Assembly: GCA_905479885.1 (NCBI GenBank)
Contig: CAJQOE010000097.1
Coordinates: forward strand, 1-22,271
Reading direction: 5' to 3'
Source of the DNA: an uncultured Rickettsiaceae bacterium
GTDB lineage: Bacteria; Pseudomonadota; Alphaproteobacteria; Rickettsiales; Rickettsiaceae
DNA: 22,271 nt
The notes below the pieces were generated by a model. It was not told the DNA's origin, searched no databases, and saw only the letters and a program-made list of their open reading frames with translations. Of the stretch, positions 8,324-16,466 are shown piece by piece. How positions within the stretch are numbered: position 1 is the stretch's first letter; the number at the start of each line of letters is the position of its first letter. The position numbers and the translations under genes are program-made.

Positions 8324-9889
8324 ATGACAATAAATTTCGAGTCCTTAGTTGGCTCAAAAGCATGGCCATTCGTAGAAGCGAAAAGAATTTACGAGAAAAT
8401 TGGTGGTAAAATACCTGCAAAAGGTTATGTATTATTCGAGACAGGCTATGGGCCATCGGGATTGCCTCATATTGGCACATTTGCAGAAGTCACCAGAACT
8501 ATCATGGTGCAAGAAGCGTTTAAACAGATGTATGATATACCCACTAAACTAATTTGCTTCTCTGATGATATGGACGGCTTACGTAAAGTTCCGGGCAACT
8601 TGCCAAATCCAGAAATGATTGCAGAACATTTGGGTTTACCTTTAACACAGATACCAGACCCATTTGGCGAAGCAGAAAGTTTTGGACATTATATGAATGC
8701 AAAATTACGTTCATTCCTAGACCGCTTTGGTTTTGAATATAGTTTTTATAGTGCAACTGATCATTATAAATCAGGCAAATATGATCATATGATGCTTAGA
8801 GCTCTCGAAAAATACGATGATATTATGAACCTGATGTTACCAACCTTTCGTGAGGAGCGTCGTAAAACATATTCTCCATTTATGCCAATTTGTCCTGAGA
8901 CTGGAGTTGTTCTACAAGTTCCTATAGAGAAAATTGATCGTGAGCGTGAAAGTGTTTTTTATAGAAATGAAGGTAACGAGCTTGTAGAGGTTCTAGTAAC
9001 TGGTGGCCATTGTAAATTACAGTGGAAGCCTGATTTTGGTATGCGTTGGGCCGCGCTTGATGTGGATTATGAGATGTACGGTAAGGATCACAGACCAAAT
9101 GCAGAAATATATAGTAAAATTTGTCAAATACTGGGTGGTACTCCGCCGGTACAATTTTTCTATGAGTTGTTTCTAGATGAAGAAGGCGCAAAAATCTCTA
9201 AGTCAAAGGGTAACAGTATAAGTGTGGATGAATGGTTGCACTACGCACCAATCGAGAGCATAAGTTTGTTCATGTTCCAGTCGCCAACAAAAGCTAAGCG
9301 TTTGCATTTTGATGTATTGCCAAAAAGCGTTGATGAGTATCTTACATTTAATAAAAAATATCATGAAGAGGATATAGAGAAGCAATTAGCAAATCCAGTA
9401 TTCCATATTCATCAAGGGAAGGTACCAGTTATAGATACTTACGGCATTAGTTTTAGTTTGCTTTTGAATTTAGCGTCTGTATGTAACCCAGAAGACAAAT
9501 CTGTGCTTTGGGGGTTTATTACTCAATATGCCAAAGATGCAACGCCTGAAAATGCACCATATCTAGATCACTTGACCCAATTTGCCGTAAATTATTATAA
9601 TGATTTTGTTAAAAGTAAAAAAGATTATCTGCTACCAACCGATAGGCATAAGGAACTCCTAAAGCAAGTTTCTGCAATGCTATCAACGTTAACTGAGGGC
9701 GCAACAGCTGAAGAAATTCAAAATGAAATTTATGCAATTGGTAGAGAGGCGGGTTATGAAAATCTGCGTGATTTCTTCAAAGAGATATATCAAATTTTAT
9801 TAGGCCAAACGCAAGGCCCACGCCTTGGCTCGTTCTTTAAACTTTATGGAATTCCCGAAACAATTAAACTGATAGAAAGCAAAATATAG
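8324..9889 (+). CDS. lysK: Class I lysyl-tRNA synthetase LysK
   Basis: This cytoplasmic enzyme charges tRNA-Lys. The 521-residue protein is of the class I type, common in archaea and some alphaproteobacteria and spirochaetes, not the class II LysS type. Evidence is the HIGH-like motif HIGT at 49-52 within GPSGLPHIGTFAEVTRT, the KMSKS-like KISKS at 290-294 followed by GNS, and the family segments CFSDDMDGLRKVPGN and DYEMYGKDHRPN. Length is normal for the family. Class I and class II LysRS are usually mutually exclusive, so this is probably the only cytosolic enzyme. Its 3' neighbour, a MazG-like pyrophosphohydrolase, starts 2 bp downstream. Confidence 0.95.
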   Translation: MTINFESLVGSKAWPFVEAKRIYEKIGGKIPAKGYVLFETGYGPSGLPHIGTFAEVTRTIMVQEAFKQMYDIPTKLICFSDDMDGLRKVPGNLPNPEMIAEHLGLPLTQIPDPFGEAESFGHYMNAKLRSFLDRFGFEYSFYSATDHYKSGKYDHMMLRALEKYDDIMNLMLPTFREERRKTYSPFMPICPETGVVLQVPIEKIDRERESVFYRNEGNELVEVLVTGGHCKLQWKPDFGMRWAALDVDYEMYGKDHRPNAEIYSKICQILGGTPPVQFFYELFLDEEGAKISKSKGNSISVDEWLHYAPIESISLFMFQSPTKAKRLHFDVLPKSVDEYLTFNKKYHEEDIEKQLANPVFHIHQGKVPVIDTYGISFSLLLNLASVCNPEDKSVLWGFITQYAKDATPENAPYLDHLTQFAVNYYNDFVKSKKDYLLPTDRHKELLKQVSAMLSTLTEGATAEEIQNEIYAIGREAGYENLRDFFKEIYQILLGQTQGPRLGSFFKLYGIPETIKLIESKI

Positions 9890-9891
9890 AC

Positions 9892-10290
9892 ATGAGACGT
9901 TATCAATTTGACAAATTAATTCGCAGCAAATTACCTGCACGTATGATTGACGAAGGTGTGATTATTAACAGCACCGAACTTTCTGAAGAAGAGTATATCA
10001 CGCAATTAAAGAATAAAATTGATGAAGAGGCAGAAGAAGTTTTATTAGCTAGTAGTCGGGAAAACCTAAAAACAGAACTTGCCGATGTGCTAGAAGTAAT
10101 ACAAGCACTTGCCAAAGCTACCGGAATTAAAATGCAAGAAATTGAAAAAGCTAGACTTGAAAAACTGAAGGTCAATGGTAACTTTCAGGCTAATAACTAT
10201 ATCCATTATATTGAAGTAGCTAAAGATAATCAGCAAGTCATTGAATATTTAAATAATAAAGACCGTCCCTATAAATTTAGTGAAAACTAA
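9892..10290 (+). CDS. MazG/PRA-PH-like nucleoside triphosphate pyrophosphohydrolase
   Basis: This 132-residue all-alpha NTP pyrophosphatase family protein begins YQFDKLIRSKLP, typical of the stand-alone phosphoribosyl-ATP pyrophosphohydrolase-like branch often seen in phages and mobile DNA. The metal-binding ExxE...ExxD pattern is present: the acidic cluster E45-E49 in KIDEEAEEV, then E62 and D65 in ELADVLEV. The family hydrolyses non-canonical or surplus NTPs to NMP and pyrophosphate. A role in histidine synthesis is unlikely because no his genes are nearby and the FDKLIRSKLP start differs from HisE. It follows lysK with a 2-bp gap and ends 2 bp before the convergent mscS-like gene. Confidence 0.75.
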   Translation: MRRYQFDKLIRSKLPARMIDEGVIINSTELSEEEYITQLKNKIDEEAEEVLLASSRENLKTELADVLEVIQALAKATGIKMQEIEKARLEKLKVNGNFQANNYIHYIEVAKDNQQVIEYLNNKDRPYKFSEN

Positions 10291-10292
10291 AT

Positions 10293-10784
10293 TTATTCAT
10301 CCTTTATAATGGTAATTTTCTCTGAGATTAATTTTGAATTTGGTATTAGGTGTTTTTCATTTTCATTTTTTAGCGTTGTGTAGCGCAGGTCAATATCTAC
10401 TACTACGCCCTCAACACCCATTACAACAATCTTCGATTGTAATTTGAAGGGGCGATAGAATAATATCAATATACCAGCAATGCAACTAGCTAGTGCATCT
10501 TTTAGAGCAAATCCCAGGGCGAATCCTGTTAGTCCAAGACCTGTAATGAGCGCGCTTATGTCCACTCCCATGGTGCCAAGTAACGTTATTATTGCTAGTG
10601 ATATAATAGAGATATTTGTTACCTTAGAAAAAAAGGTAAGAAGCGGATTCTTGTACTGTATTTTTTTCTTCAGACGTTTGAATAATAAAATTGAGAAGAG
10701 CCACGCTATAAAAAATGGTAATAGAGTGAGTGTACCTAACGCAAAACGTGGCATTAATTCAATAAGTTGATCTAGCAAATCCAT
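10293..10784 (-). CDS. Minimal MscS-family mechanosensitive channel
   Basis: This 163-residue protein has two helices (about 15-36 and 55-72) and then the MscS pore helix with its small-residue pattern GLGLTGFALGFALKDALASCIAGI (81-104). A short beta domain follows (112-150; RPFKLQSKI, VEGVVVDIDLRYTTLKNENE, LIPNSKL). It stops before the C-terminal alpha-beta cage domain of E. coli MscS (286 residues). Such short forms exist in the family, so this need not be a truncation. The stop is clean and there is no recognisable continuation downstream. It should gate solute release under hypo-osmotic membrane tension. It lies 36 bp after the large oxidoreductase gene on the complementary side, but is transcribed from its own start downstream of 10821. 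Confidence 0.82.
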   Translation of the reverse strand: MDLLDQLIELMPRFALGTLTLLPFFIAWLFSILLFKRLKKKIQYKNPLLTFFSKVTNISIISLAIITLLGTMGVDISALITGLGLTGFALGFALKDALASCIAGILILFYRPFKLQSKIVVMGVEGVVVDIDLRYTTLKNENEKHLIPNSKLISEKITIIKDE

Positions 10785-10820
10785 AAATTTTTTATTATTT
10801 AATTGTTAATAATATATCAG

Positions 10821-13800
10821 TTAAATTTTTTCTGACAAAGAATTTTGTTGTAGGCGTTTTTTTAATATCTCAAAATCTATAATATCCGAGTCTTGATCTT
10901 GGCAAGCACAAGAGAAAATATATTCCCGTTCGTCATTTACTTTTTGTATACATTGTCCACATATTCCCTTCATCATGCATTGCATAGGAGAGTTAATACT
11001 GCAAATCATTTTTACATTGCCAAAGAGTTCTGATTTTTGTTTTGCTACCGCCGCCATCATGCGGTCTGAGCCAATGCAGATAATATGATCTGTATTTTTT
11101 ATTATGCCTAAGTTCTTGGCATTGATAATGCCATCTATAATATTACCTTTAACAAAAAAATCCTGCTCTCTAGAGAGGGGAATTTGTTCTTGTTCGCAGC
11201 TCCAAACTACATGATCAGAATATTGCTCTATGCGCTTTGGATAAAACCTATCTGCTAGTTTTCGATAGCCTGCAAAATATATTATCTGGCAATTATTAGC
11301 TTTTAGTGCCTCGGCAATTGGTAATAAGACTGCATTACCAAGGCCTCCTCCGATTAATACAACTTTTTTATCGTTAACTATTTCTGTAGGCATGCCAGTT
11401 GGTCCCATTAGAACTATTTCATCTCCTAGTTTTAACGTTCGGCATAAACGGCTTGATTCACCAACTTCTAGAATAATTAGTGATATAAGATTAGAATTTT
11501 TATCAATATAAGCACCGGTAAGAGCGAGGGGTTCTATTATTTGTTCTACATCGTTTGCATTATTTTGCAGTCTAAAAAATTGTCCGGGCTGAAAATTTTG
11601 TACACAAAATGGGGAATGAATAATGAGTTCTACTATATTCTCAGACAAAATATTTACAGCATGTACACGGCTTGTGAATTGTTCTCCTAGCGTTAGTTTG
11701 CTGGCTGGCGTTGATTTTAAAGCCTCGGTTATGGCTTTATAACCATTTTTCGCGCTAGCTATAGCTTTAACAACGTTACCAGCATATTTTTGATTGCAGT
11801 CACCAAAATAGCTTATTTTATGATCCTGGCTTTTAAATATATCTGATGGATAGTCATTTAAATTATCGATATCTTGGAACTCATTTGCTTCTGTACCTAT
11901 TGCTAATAAGATAGATTTTGCATTTATTATTTTATTATTAGAAAATAATACTGACTGTGTCCAACCATATTGATCTTGATTCAATTTCTCTGGTGATAAC
12001 GACTCTTCAAATTTTACCCCGATAGATAGAGCATGCTCAATTTCTTCATGATTTAATCTGTATGCTGGGGATTCTTGTAGAGTTTTACGGTAACAAATAG
12101 TTACTCCGCCGAGCTTTTGTAATATTTGTAATTTCTCTATATCGTTTTTAGCAGCTTTAAATAATTTTGCATGTGCTATAAATTCTTGAGCAATTGCTTG
12201 TTCTTCTGCGTTTAGGTCCTGATTTGGATTAGTTTTTCTTTGCCAATCATTATAAAAGTTTTCTACTTGGACAGGGTAATAATGTAATATTTCAACTGCG
12301 CTATCTATGGCGGTTAATCCGCAGCCAATAACTATAGCAGGCATACGTAATAATAAATTACTATTACTTTTTTCAAGGTAACTAGCCCCCTGCTGTAGGT
12401 TCATTAAAAAGTCAGCTGCGCTTTTGATGCCCTTAGTAAAATAATCAGCTGAGTTCATAAAGCGTGGTTTGCCGGCGCCAAGGCATAAAGCAATATGATC
12501 AAAACCTAAATCAAATGCCTGAGTAGTTGTAATGTTGCTACCTAACCTAATTCCCCCCTGCATAGTGAAATTTGTGCGCCTTTCTAGTATGAGACGTACA
12601 AGAGTTAAGTTGTTTTTATCCCAGCGATTAGTAATACCATATTCTGCCACCCCACCAAAGCCTTGTGGTTTTTTTTGCGATAATGGTATTTTTATAGCTT
12701 TCCAATATTTTATTGGTTTACTGATGTCACATTCTAATGGTGCTATCTTTAAGCCATCAATGGCTTTTACGCTATGTCCTTCGTTAATTAGATAATGCGA
12801 GAGAGCAAAGCCGGCAGGGCCAAGTCCTGTCACTAATATATTTTTATTTGTTGGGCTTTTAGGAAGCGGGGATTCTATATTTAATGGGTTCCATTTGCTC
12901 AATAAAAGATATATCTCCACTCCCCAGGGGAGGGATAATACTTCTTCTAAAATACTGGACTCTACCATAGGAGTATTCACAGGGTCTTGTTTTTGATAAA
13001 TACAAGCCTGCATGCAATCATTACAAATGCGATGTCCTGTAGCTGCTACCAGCGGGTTGTCAATCATAATAACACCAAGAGCAGCAATGTTCAGTCCTTG
13101 GGATTTTAGCATGTGCATTTCAGATATTTTTTGCTGCAGCGGGCAGCCATTTTTATCAGTATCTGTTATTCCGTGCGCGCAAGAATCTTTTTCCTGTTTA
13201 TGGCAATAAATACAATATTTTGAATGTGCTATTGCTTTGTCAACGGATTTTTCCCGGTCACGATAATCAAATCCTAGATTTATATCTTGTTTTAAAGCAG
13301 CAATTTTATGTTCCCGTATATGCTCCATTGGCATAGGTACATCAAATAGCATTAAATTACTATGGTTGTGTACCATAAAAGCGCAGTACTTTGCCACTAA
13401 ATCTAATTGCTTGGAATATTCTTCAGGAGCTTTTTGCCAGTCTAATACAGCATTAGATATAGAGTGTTCAGTAATTGTTCCAAACATCTCAACTAATTCT
13501 AGGGAAATCTGCTTAAAATCAATATCCAGAATCATATCTTTAGGATATTTTTTCAGCACATAGCGCTGGATAAATTTGCGTCTACATTCGTAGATTATAT
13601 CAAACTGTGCATGATTTTTTTTAGTAGCTAAATTTTCTTGGCTAATATTAAAAAGCTCAGAGATAAAATCATCTAGCAATGGAGCCAGCTTTACAAGAAA
13701 GTCAGAATATGCTTTGCCTTGATTAACTGGCTGCTTGCGATGCGATTCTAATGAATTAGCAAGAGATAAATCTTGTTCCTTGAGATATTGTAAAAAACTC

Positions 13801-13871
13801 TTATCTAGTTTTGTCAGACCAGATAGAGAGTTTAACGCTTCAAAATTACAGTTAAAATTTAAGTTAAGCAT
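10821..13871 (-). CDS. Large FAD/NAD(P)/Fe-S oxidoreductase (GltD-like plus PyrK-like fusion)
   Basis: This 1016-residue soluble multidomain protein has four parts. Residues 1-215 are mostly helical and not recognised. A Cys-rich region (C220, C223, C231, C243, C283, C286, C290) probably binds iron-sulfur clusters, like the N-terminus of glutamate synthase small subunits. A GltD-like FAD/NAD(P) domain follows, with VTGLGPAGFALSHYL (FAD) and IGCGLTAIDSA (second Rossmann motif). Residues 726-990 form a ferredoxin-reductase/PyrK-like domain with FQPGQFFRL, VLIGGGLGNAVLLP and a 2Fe-2S signature C965, C971, C974, C988. Overall it resembles NfnA-NfnB or dihydropyrimidine dehydrogenase-type electron-transfer modules joined in one chain. 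The reaction is unknown. It starts directly after the trxA stop with no gap, so it is cotranscribed with thioredoxin. Family placement is good; substrate assignment is not possible. Confidence 0.75.
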   Translation of the reverse strand: MLNLNFNCNFEALNSLSGLTKLDKSFLQYLKEQDLSLANSLESHRKQPVNQGKAYSDFLVKLAPLLDDFISELFNISQENLATKKNHAQFDIIYECRRKFIQRYVLKKYPKDMILDIDFKQISLELVEMFGTITEHSISNAVLDWQKAPEEYSKQLDLVAKYCAFMVHNHSNLMLFDVPMPMEHIREHKIAALKQDINLGFDYRDREKSVDKAIAHSKYCIYCHKQEKDSCAHGITDTDKNGCPLQQKISEMHMLKSQGLNIAALGVIMIDNPLVAATGHRICNDCMQACIYQKQDPVNTPMVESSILEEVLSLPWGVEIYLLLSKWNPLNIESPLPKSPTNKNILVTGLGPAGFALSHYLINEGHSVKAIDGLKIAPLECDISKPIKYWKAIKIPLSQKKPQGFGGVAEYGITNRWDKNNLTLVRLILERRTNFTMQGGIRLGSNITTTQAFDLGFDHIALCLGAGKPRFMNSADYFTKGIKSAADFLMNLQQGASYLEKSNSNLLLRMPAIVIGCGLTAIDSAVEILHYYPVQVENFYNDWQRKTNPNQDLNAEEQAIAQEFIAHAKLFKAAKNDIEKLQILQKLGGVTICYRKTLQESPAYRLNHEEIEHALSIGVKFEESLSPEKLNQDQYGWTQSVLFSNNKIINAKSILLAIGTEANEFQDIDNLNDYPSDIFKSQDHKISYFGDCNQKYAGNVVKAIASAKNGYKAITEALKSTPASKLTLGEQFTSRVHAVNILSENIVELIIHSPFCVQNFQPGQFFRLQNNANDVEQIIEPLALTGAYIDKNSNLISLIILEVGESSRLCRTLKLGDEIVLMGPTGMPTEIVNDKKVVLIGGGLGNAVLLPIAEALKANNCQIIYFAGYRKLADRFYPKRIEQYSDHVVWSCEQEQIPLSREQDFFVKGNIIDGIINAKNLGIIKNTDHIICIGSDRMMAAVAKQKSELFGNVKMICSINSPMQCMMKGICGQCIQKVNDEREYIFSCACQDQDSDIIDFEILKKRLQQNSLSEKI

Positions 13872-14189
13872 CTATATAGATGAGTTAATCCATTCCATAA
13901 GAGTATTTTTTGGTAATGCGCCAACTTTCGATGCAACTTGTTTCCCATCTTTAAAAATCATTAAAGTCGGAATGCTGCGTACACCAAGTGTTGACGGTGA
14001 TTCTGGGTTGTCATCAATATTCATTTTAACGATTTTTATTGTAGCTTTCATTTCTTCTGAAAGCTGATCAAGAATTGGAGTTAGCATTTTGCAAGGCCCA
14101 CACCATTCTGCCCAAAAATCAATTAATACAGGCTGTTTGGAGTTGATTACTTCTTGTTCAAATTCACTATCGTTTATTTCTTGTGTCAT
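13872..14189 (-). CDS. trxA: Thioredoxin
   Basis: This 105-residue classical thioredoxin reduces protein disulfides in the cytoplasm. The active site WAEWCGPCKM has Cys30 and Cys33, the cis-proline loop VRSIPTLMIF is intact, and the LIDFWAEW strand is canonical. There is no signal peptide. AAGGATA lies upstream of the ATG at a good distance. It starts 16 bp after the fliP stop and ends exactly where the large oxidoreductase begins, so it is embedded between flagellar and redox genes rather than next to addA, where many alphaproteobacteria keep it. Confidence 0.95.
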   Translation of the reverse strand: MTQEINDSEFEQEVINSKQPVLIDFWAEWCGPCKMLTPILDQLSEEMKATIKIVKMNIDDNPESPSTLGVRSIPTLMIFKDGKQVASKVGALPKNTLMEWINSSI

Positions 14190-14205
14190 AATATTATCCT
14201 TTATT

Positions 14206-14958
14206 TTAAGTTACAAAGCTTTGTACCAAGCTTCCAGAAAGCAGATACCATCCATCAACTAGTACAAAGAAAATTATTTTAAATGGAAGTGCTACCATAA
14301 CTGGCGGCATCATCATCATACCCATTGCCATCAAAACTGAAGCAACAACTATATCGATAATTAAGAAAGGTAAGAATATTAGAAAGCCAATTTCAAAGCC
14401 TCGTTTTAATTCGCTGATCATAAAAGATGGTATTATTACGCGTAGCGGTAAATTTTCTAATGCTTCTGGACTATCTACCTTTGCAATTGATCTGAATAAG
14501 TCTAAATCTTTAATACGGGTATTTGACACCATGAATTTTTTAAAGGGCTGTACAATTAACGGAAAGGCCTCTTCTTCTGTTAATGTTTCCTCTAGCATGG
14601 GTTTGAGCCCTTGTTCATAGGATTTCTCCAAGGTAGGAGACATGATAAAGAAAGTTAAAAACAAAGCTAAGCTAATTAGTACCTGATTAGGTGGAGATTG
14701 TTGTAGTCCTAGCGCTGTACGCACAATGGATAGTACAATTGATATTCTAACAAAAGAGGTAACCATTATCAAAATAGAAGGCGCTAGGCCAAGCACCGTT
14801 ATTAGCATAAAAATTTGCATTAAGCGGCTAGTCATAGAACTACTGCTTAAGAGATGCTCTAGCTCTGTTGCAAAAGAATCTGCCGCTATAGCTACTTCCG
14901 GCATTACTAGCAGAGCGGTGCTTAAAATAAAACTCAGTATGGCGATAGGTTTTTTCAT
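14206..14958 (-). CDS. fliP: Flagellar type III export gate protein FliP
   Basis: FliP forms the core of the flagellar export gate with FliQ and FliR. The 250-residue protein has a cleavable-looking signal peptide (about 1-25, ending VAIAA). The conserved segments are SFVRISIVLSIVRTALGLQQSPPNQVLISLALFLTFF (split here as SFVRISIVLSIVR and QQSPPNQVLISL), FMISELKRGFEIGFLIFLPF, and MGMMMMPPVMVALPFKIIFF. Length is typical. The ATG overlaps the fliO stop by four bases (ATGA). FliP rather than a virulence-type SctR homologue is favoured by the linked FliO and the signal peptide. Its presence implies that at least part of the flagellar export apparatus is retained. Confidence 0.95.
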   Translation of the reverse strand: MKKPIAILSFILSTALLVMPEVAIAADSFATELEHLLSSSSMTSRLMQIFMLITVLGLAPSILIMVTSFVRISIVLSIVRTALGLQQSPPNQVLISLALFLTFFIMSPTLEKSYEQGLKPMLEETLTEEEAFPLIVQPFKKFMVSNTRIKDLDLFRSIAKVDSPEALENLPLRVIIPSFMISELKRGFEIGFLIFLPFLIIDIVVASVLMAMGMMMMPPVMVALPFKIIFFVLVDGWYLLSGSLVQSFVT

Positions 14959-15236
14959 TCTTCTTCTGTTAATGTTTTGTACTTATCAATCAAGAAAGAA
15001 TTATTTTTACTGACGGCAAGTATATAATGCGAACCTGACTTATTGCTGATATTTACTACTTTCGTACTTTCATCAATATACACAATATTTTCAATTTTTA
15101 AACCACTTCCTTTTGCGCTTAGTTTTGAATGACTACCGACATTACTATATTTTTGTAATATCTTTAACACTATATACATAGCAAGAAAGACGACTCCCAG
15201 AGAAATTAGTGCTTTGAAAATTATTTCTAGTTCCAT
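14955..15236 (-). CDS. fliO: FliO-like flagellar biosynthesis protein
   Basis: This 93-residue protein has one N-terminal membrane helix (about 5-27, IIFKALISLGVVFLAMYIVL) and a small basic/beta C-terminal domain. That domain contains IENIVYIDESTKVVNISNKSGSHYILAVS, quoted here only as its start IENIVYID and end SHYILAVS, the layout of short FliO proteins. FliO helps assemble the FliP ring. The position directly upstream of fliP, with a four-base ATGA overlap, is the strongest evidence because FliO is poorly conserved in sequence. It lies 8 bp downstream of a small helical gene in the same direction. Confidence 0.75.
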   Translation of the reverse strand: MELEIIFKALISLGVVFLAMYIVLKILQKYSNVGSHSKLSAKGSGLKIENIVYIDESTKVVNISNKSGSHYILAVSKNNSFLIDKYKTLTEEE

Positions 15237-15244
15237 TATTAAAA

Positions 15245-15538
15245 TTATTTTTTATAGTTAGCATTCTTAAGATAGCGCGAAACTTGGTCATGTCTTGCTA
15301 AAGCTTCTGTACTAATTTCCTTTATCTCGTTCTTTTTTTGGGCAAATAAATCACGTAATTTTTGTAATCTATCACGTATTTTTTTAAGCTGTTCATCATT
15401 AAACTCACCATTAGCTATAGTTTTTCCAAAGTTTTGAAAGAATTCTGGTAGCGATACATCACCGGAGTCTTTAGCAAATTTTTCTTCAAACTTATCAAAT
15501 TGGGCTATTATTTCTTCCCAGCTTATTTTTTTAGTCAT
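15245..15538 (-). CDS. Small helical protein of the flagellar cluster, unknown function
   Basis: This 97-residue cytoplasmic protein is highly charged and predicted almost all helical. Residues 47-80 (DEQLKKIRDRLQKLRDLFAQ and following) look like a coiled coil. There is no signal peptide or membrane helix. I do not recognise the family. It overlaps the upstream FlhX-like gene by four bases (ATGA) and is followed 8 bp later by fliO, so it is almost certainly coexpressed with export genes. Size, charge and coiled coil would fit a flagellar chaperone or FliJ-like/FliK-linked accessory factor, but this is context only. Confidence 0.65.
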   Translation of the reverse strand: MTKKISWEEIIAQFDKFEEKFAKDSGDVSLPEFFQNFGKTIANGEFNDEQLKKIRDRLQKLRDLFAQKKNEIKEISTEALARHDQVSRYLKNANYKK

Positions 15539-15837
15539 AATTTTTTCATTTTATTTTGTTTCTTTTTGGCGTCTTCTTCATAGATATAAGTAAAAATTTC
15601 AGCAATTACTGAATATACTTCTAAGGGGATATATTCATTTATTTCTAATACAGATAAAACTTCTACAAGATCAGCATCTTGATGCATAGGAATATTATTT
15701 TCTTTTGCCAATTCAATAATTTTTTCTGCTATAATCCCTTTTCCAGATGCTAGTACTTTTGGCGCATGATCTTGGTTTTTTTCATAGCCAAGAGCAACTG
15801 CTTTTTGATTTTTCTGAAAATTCTTGTAATTATACAT
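15535..15837 (-). CDS. flhX: Stand-alone FlhB C-terminal domain protein (FlhX/EscU-YscU type)
   Basis: This 100-residue protein aligns with the cytoplasmic C-terminal domain of FlhB, the export switch. Matching segments are KAVALGYEKNQDHAPKVLASG, split as KAVALGY and APKVLASG, then IIELAKENNIPMHQDADL and IPLEVYSVIAEIFTYIY. The membrane domain is absent. The autocleavage motif NPTH is not present: QKNQ occupies its place. This is the layout of FlhX-type proteins, which can partly replace the FlhB C-terminal fragment in other bacteria. It is the first gene of the flagellar run and overlaps the next gene by four bases. Only 26 bp separate it from the divergent pgpA. Confidence 0.8.
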   Translation of the reverse strand: MYNYKNFQKNQKAVALGYEKNQDHAPKVLASGKGIIAEKIIELAKENNIPMHQDADLVEVLSVLEINEYIPLEVYSVIAEIFTYIYEEDAKKKQNKMKKL

Positions 15838-15863
15838 AAATACAATTTAAATAATATTTCATT

Positions 15864-16466
15864 ATGAATATGCACAAAAAACTCGCAGAGTTCTTCGCAA
15901 CAGTTGGTTACATTGGAAAAATTAAGTATGCACCAGGTACATTTGGTTCTCTTCCAGCTTTTCCATTATGTTATATCATAATGCATTTTATCCTAAATAA
16001 CCAAATTGTTTTTCATATAGAGGGGTTTGCTATTGCAGAGCAGCAAATTATTACCTTAATTATTATAGAGCTGTTTGTTGCGTTATTATTATTTATTTTA
16101 GGAACGTATGTTACCAACATTTATATACAAGGCTCAGAAGATCAGGACCCAAAAGAAGTGGTGATAGATGAAGTTGTAGGGCAGATGTTAGTTATTATAT
16201 TGGGTTCGTTATCGGTAATTCTTGCATTTGGTACTACTTTGCCAGAGCATTTTGATGCAGTAATGATAGATTTTGTTTTTTTGTTTTTATCGCCATTTGT
16301 ATTATTTCGTTTGTTTGATATATTAAAACCCTGGCCTATTAACTGGCTAGATAAAAATATTAAAGGCGCCCTTGGAGTGATGCTAGACGATGTTGCAGCC
16401 GCGATATTTGCTGTAGTAGTGCACTATGTAATAATATTTTTCATATTAGATGCTTATGCTAAATAA
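15864..16466 (+). CDS. pgpA: Phosphatidylglycerophosphatase A
   Basis: PgpA dephosphorylates phosphatidylglycerol phosphate to phosphatidylglycerol at the inner membrane. The 200-residue protein shows the family motifs KYAPGTFGSLPA (21-32), DPKEVVIDEVVGQ (95-107, metal-binding acids) and RLFDILKPWPI, then LGVMLDDVAAAI near the C-terminus, with four hydrophobic helices. Length is slightly above the usual 160-180 because of a loop around 45-65. A second ATG two codons in is an alternative start. Its 3' end overlaps pncC by 17 bases, so the two are coupled. Confidence 0.93.
   Translation: MNMHKKLAEFFATVGYIGKIKYAPGTFGSLPAFPLCYIIMHFILNNQIVFHIEGFAIAEQQIITLIIIELFVALLLFILGTYVTNIYIQGSEDQDPKEVVIDEVVGQMLVIILGSLSVILAFGTTLPEHFDAVMIDFVFLFLSPFVLFRLFDILKPWPINWLDKNIKGALGVMLDDVAAAIFAVVVHYVIIFFILDAYAK

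Noticed and set aside
9892..10290. HisE (phosphoribosyl-ATP pyrophosphohydrolase of histidine synthesis)
   Set aside because: The protein is longer than typical HisE, begins with the FDKLIRSKLP pattern of the stand-alone branch, and has no his genes nearby.
12532..12795. + strand frames opposite the large oxidoreductase (also at 13012 and 13366)
   Set aside because: They lie wholly within a well-supported gene and show no domain or composition expected of a protein.
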